A stretch of 64,000 bases of DNA, taken from NCBI GenBank assembly GCA_015709205.1, contig JACCQO010000002.1, positions 1 through 64,000 of the forward strand, given 5' to 3'. A program made the position numbers and the translations under genes. Position 1 is the stretch's first letter, and the number at the start of each line of letters is the position of its first letter. Positions 62,161 to 64,000 of this stretch are shown in pieces. Source of the DNA: Desulfovibrionaceae bacterium. Lineage in GTDB: Bacteria; Desulfobacterota; Desulfovibrionia; Desulfovibrionales; Desulfovibrionaceae. Below the pieces are notes generated by a model that worked only from the letters and a program-made list of their open reading frames with translations, was not told the DNA's origin and ran no database searches.

Positions 62161-63171
62161 TCAGATGGCGTAGCCGCCGGTGCGGTAGCGGGCCAGGTTG
62201 GCCGGGTCCGCGAACCACTCCACGGTCTCGGCCAGGGCGGCCAGGAATCCCTCGCGCGTGGCGCAGCGCGGGGCCCAGCCCCAGAGCCGCGCGGCCTTGG
62301 CCGTTCCGGCCAAAAGCCGGTCCACCTCGCTCTTCTCCGGCCGCACGCGTTGCGCATCCAGCGCGATTTCCACGTTCGCGCCCATGGCCGTGGCGATGTC
62401 CGCGGCCAGGTCGCCGATGGATTCCTCGCGGCCCGAGCCCGCGTTGACCACGTCGCCCACGGCCGCGTCGCATTCGGCGATGCGCACGAAGGCCTCCACG
62501 GTGTCGGCCACGTGGTTGAAGTCGCGCGTGGGCGTCAGCGAGCCGAGCTCGATGCGCCGCGCGCCCCCGGCGATCTGGGTGATGATCGTGGGGATCACGG
62601 CGCGCGCGGACTGGCGCGGGCCGAAGGTGTTGAAGGGCCGCAGGATGGCCACGGGCGTGTCGAAGGAGCGGTGGAAGGCCAGGGCCATCTGGTCCGCGCC
62701 GATCTTGGTGGCCGAATAGGGCGACTGGCCCTGCAGGGGGTGGTCCTCGTCGATGGGCACGGTCAGCGCCGTGCCGTAGACCTCGCTGGTGGAGGTGTGC
62801 ACCACGCGTTGCGCCCCCTCGTCGCGCGCGGCCTGGAGCACGTTGAGCGTGCCCGTGACGTTGGTCTGCACGTAGGCGTCGGGCGAGTGGTAGGAGAAGG
62901 GGATGGCGATGAGCGCGGCCAGGTGCAGGATCACGTCGCACCCCTTGGCGGCCCGGCGCACGCCGTGCGGGTCGCGCACGTCGCCCAGGAAGAATTCGGT
63001 GTTGTCGCGGACGTCCGCCGGGGCCGCGTCCAGCCAGCCGCGCGAATCGAAGGAGTTGTAGTAGCAGAAGGCGCGCACGTCGCGCCCGTCGCGCACCAGC
63101 CGTTCGGTCAGGTGCGAGCCGATGAACCCGTCCGCGCCGGTGACCAGGATCTTCTTGCCGTTCAAGTCCAT
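62161..63171 (-). CDS. UDP-sugar 4,6-dehydratase (LegB-like)
   Basis: A 336-residue extended SDR enzyme. NAD site: VTGADGFIGSHLTERLV; catalytic: HTSTSEVYGTA and the YxxxK in PYSATKIGADQ; RPFNTFGPRQSARAVIPTII near 180. This is the LegB type that makes the 4-keto-6-deoxy sugar in legionaminic-acid synthesis; UDP-GlcNAc or GDP-GlcNAc as substrate cannot be told from sequence. It overlaps the preceding gene by 10 bases. Confidence 0.92.
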   Translation of the reverse strand: MDLNGKKILVTGADGFIGSHLTERLVRDGRDVRAFCYYNSFDSRGWLDAAPADVRDNTEFFLGDVRDPHGVRRAAKGCDVILHLAALIAIPFSYHSPDAYVQTNVTGTLNVLQAARDEGAQRVVHTSTSEVYGTALTVPIDEDHPLQGQSPYSATKIGADQMALAFHRSFDTPVAILRPFNTFGPRQSARAVIPTIITQIAGGARRIELGSLTPTRDFNHVADTVEAFVRIAECDAAVGDVVNAGSGREESIGDLAADIATAMGANVEIALDAQRVRPEKSEVDRLLAGTAKAARLWGWAPRCATREGFLAALAETVEWFADPANLARYRTGGYAI

Positions 63172-64000
63172 GAGTTTCCTTCCTTGGAATCGCCTGGGGT
63201 CCTGGAATCGTTGCGGCCTGGGCGCAGGGCCGTCCGCGCGCCGGGGCCGTCCCGCCCCTGCGCCGCGTCCTTTCCGGCGGCCGCGCGCCGGAAGTTGTGG
63301 ACCATGAAGCGCACGACCTTGTCCAGGTCCATGTCCTGAAACGGGAATACCCCGTAGGTCCGCGCGCGATCAAGGCCGTAGCGCGCCGCCTCGTCGCTGC
63401 CCACGTACTTGTAGAATTCGCCGTAGTTGTAGCGCACCAGCCGGTTGCGCAGCTTGGCCAGGTAGACGTGCAGGTTGCGTTTCTCGGCCTCGTCCACGGC
63501 CGGGGCGGCCTCCAGCAGGTCGTAGTACTCGCCCCGCGAGGCCGGGTGCAGGCCGAAGCCGTGGCCCCGGTAGTAGGGGCGGCCGACCACGACGGTGGGC
63601 ACGCCGTAGTGCGGCAGTTCCAGCCCCATGGTGGAGACGTAGACCACGGCGCTGCGCGCGCCCTCCAGCAGGTCGTAGGTGGAGACGTCGTCGTCGTGCC
63701 CGTAGATCATGCCCTGCACGCCGTTTTCGAACGCGCCGCCGAAAATCCGTTCCACGCCGGAGCGCAGGATGTCGCGCAGGTACACGCGCGAGGCCATGCG
63801 CTTTTCGCCCGGGTGGCAGCGGACCACGAACTTCAGCCCGCGCTCCGTGCAGCGGCGCATGGTGTCCAGGAGCCATTCGTACTGGTCGCGGTAGAAGGCG
63901 GAATCGAAGTACCAGACCGCCGAGTCCCAGGAGACGTTGGGGATGAGCAGCACGTAGTCGTCGAAGGGCGCGCGCGCCGAGGCGTTCTCGTCGTTGAAGG
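63162..64000 (-). CDS. Partial surface-carbohydrate biosynthesis protein (5' end outside window)
   Basis: The C-terminal 279 codons of a gene that continues past 64,000 (no stop before the edge). Features: YVLLIPNVSWDSAVW, FVVRCHPGEKRMASRVYLR, DVSTYDLLEGARSAVVYVSTMGLELPHYGVPTVVVG, typical of the C-terminal Rossmann half of GT-B-fold capsule or surface-sugar proteins. The last 35 residues are low-complexity and basic. It could be a glycosyltransferase or a 2-epimerase-fold protein. Its stop overlaps the LegB-like start. Confidence 0.65.
   Translation of the reverse strand, partial: FNDENASARAPFDDYVLLIPNVSWDSAVWYFDSAFYRDQYEWLLDTMRRCTERGLKFVVRCHPGEKRMASRVYLRDILRSGVERIFGGAFENGVQGMIYGHDDDVSTYDLLEGARSAVVYVSTMGLELPHYGVPTVVVGRPYYRGHGFGLHPASRGEYYDLLEAAPAVDEAEKRNLHVYLAKLRNRLVRYNYGEFYKYVGSDEAARYGLDRARTYGVFPFQDMDLDKVVRFMVHNFRRAAAGKDAAQGRDGPGARTALRPGRNDSRTPGDSKEGNSWT

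Overview
The window is very GC-rich and densely coded. Its gene set looks like a motile, Gram-negative, anaerobic bacterium: GatCA amidotransferase subunits, HrcA/GrpE/DnaK, lipid A or Und-P sugar-transferase genes, cobyric acid synthase, corrinoid-type ASKHA/ferredoxin protein, flagellin-glycosylation (Maf) protein and a nonulosonic-acid cluster. The combination and base composition suggest the Desulfovibrio group (Desulfobacterota); this is an inference, because no rRNA or other marker gene lies in the window.

Layout. 1-7,350: peroxiredoxin, murJ, gltX, a NifU-type scaffold protein, and a MATE exporter with a DUF2156 protein. 7,960-9,866: four small genes that form a duplicated pair (two putative ribbon-helix-helix proteins flanking two amphi-Trp domain proteins); this is the strongest candidate for an undescribed module. 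10,025-14,418: a cysteine synthase fused to a degenerate cysteinyl-tRNA synthetase, divergent from a Maf/MptE-like protein preceded by a good sigma-54 promoter match. 14,675-19,843: thiamine-binding protein, sirtuin, a 72-residue Cys-rich protein (second sigma-54 match), LysE exporter, and a PAP2 phosphatase/ArnT-like pair. 20,289-21,628: twin membrane-anchored coiled-coil proteins with MshEN-like C-termini. 21,854-24,564: ABC uptake system. 24,676-29,731: corrinoid-type ASKHA protein, Rsm22-like methyltransferase, lipB, lipA. 29,903-39,869: a long minus-strand operon, mnmA-mtaB-DUF4416-yicC-remA-gmk-pyrF-TPR-HDOD-recJ, with a cyclic-nucleotide-binding protein at its end. 40,188-49,474: a periplasmic Gln/Gly/Lys-tailed protein, then gatA, gatC, an LpoA-like lipoprotein, a small lipoprotein, dnaK, grpE and hrcA. 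49,654-55,125: AsmA, cobQ and a family 2 glycosyltransferase. 55,308-64,000: a minus-strand operon for a legionaminic-acid-like sugar, continuing past the window edge.

The Maf protein, the family 2 glycosyltransferase and the terminal sugar operon plausibly serve one task: making and attaching a nonulosonic acid to flagellin or surface glycan. The PAP2/ArnT pair may modify lipid A. Many genes overlap by 4 bases (ATGA or GTGA), and recognisable promoters mostly have TTGACN-like -35 boxes with a 17-base spacer. Several intergenic hairpins are repeated in sequence, not only in shape, and always sit downstream of a gene in the same orientation.
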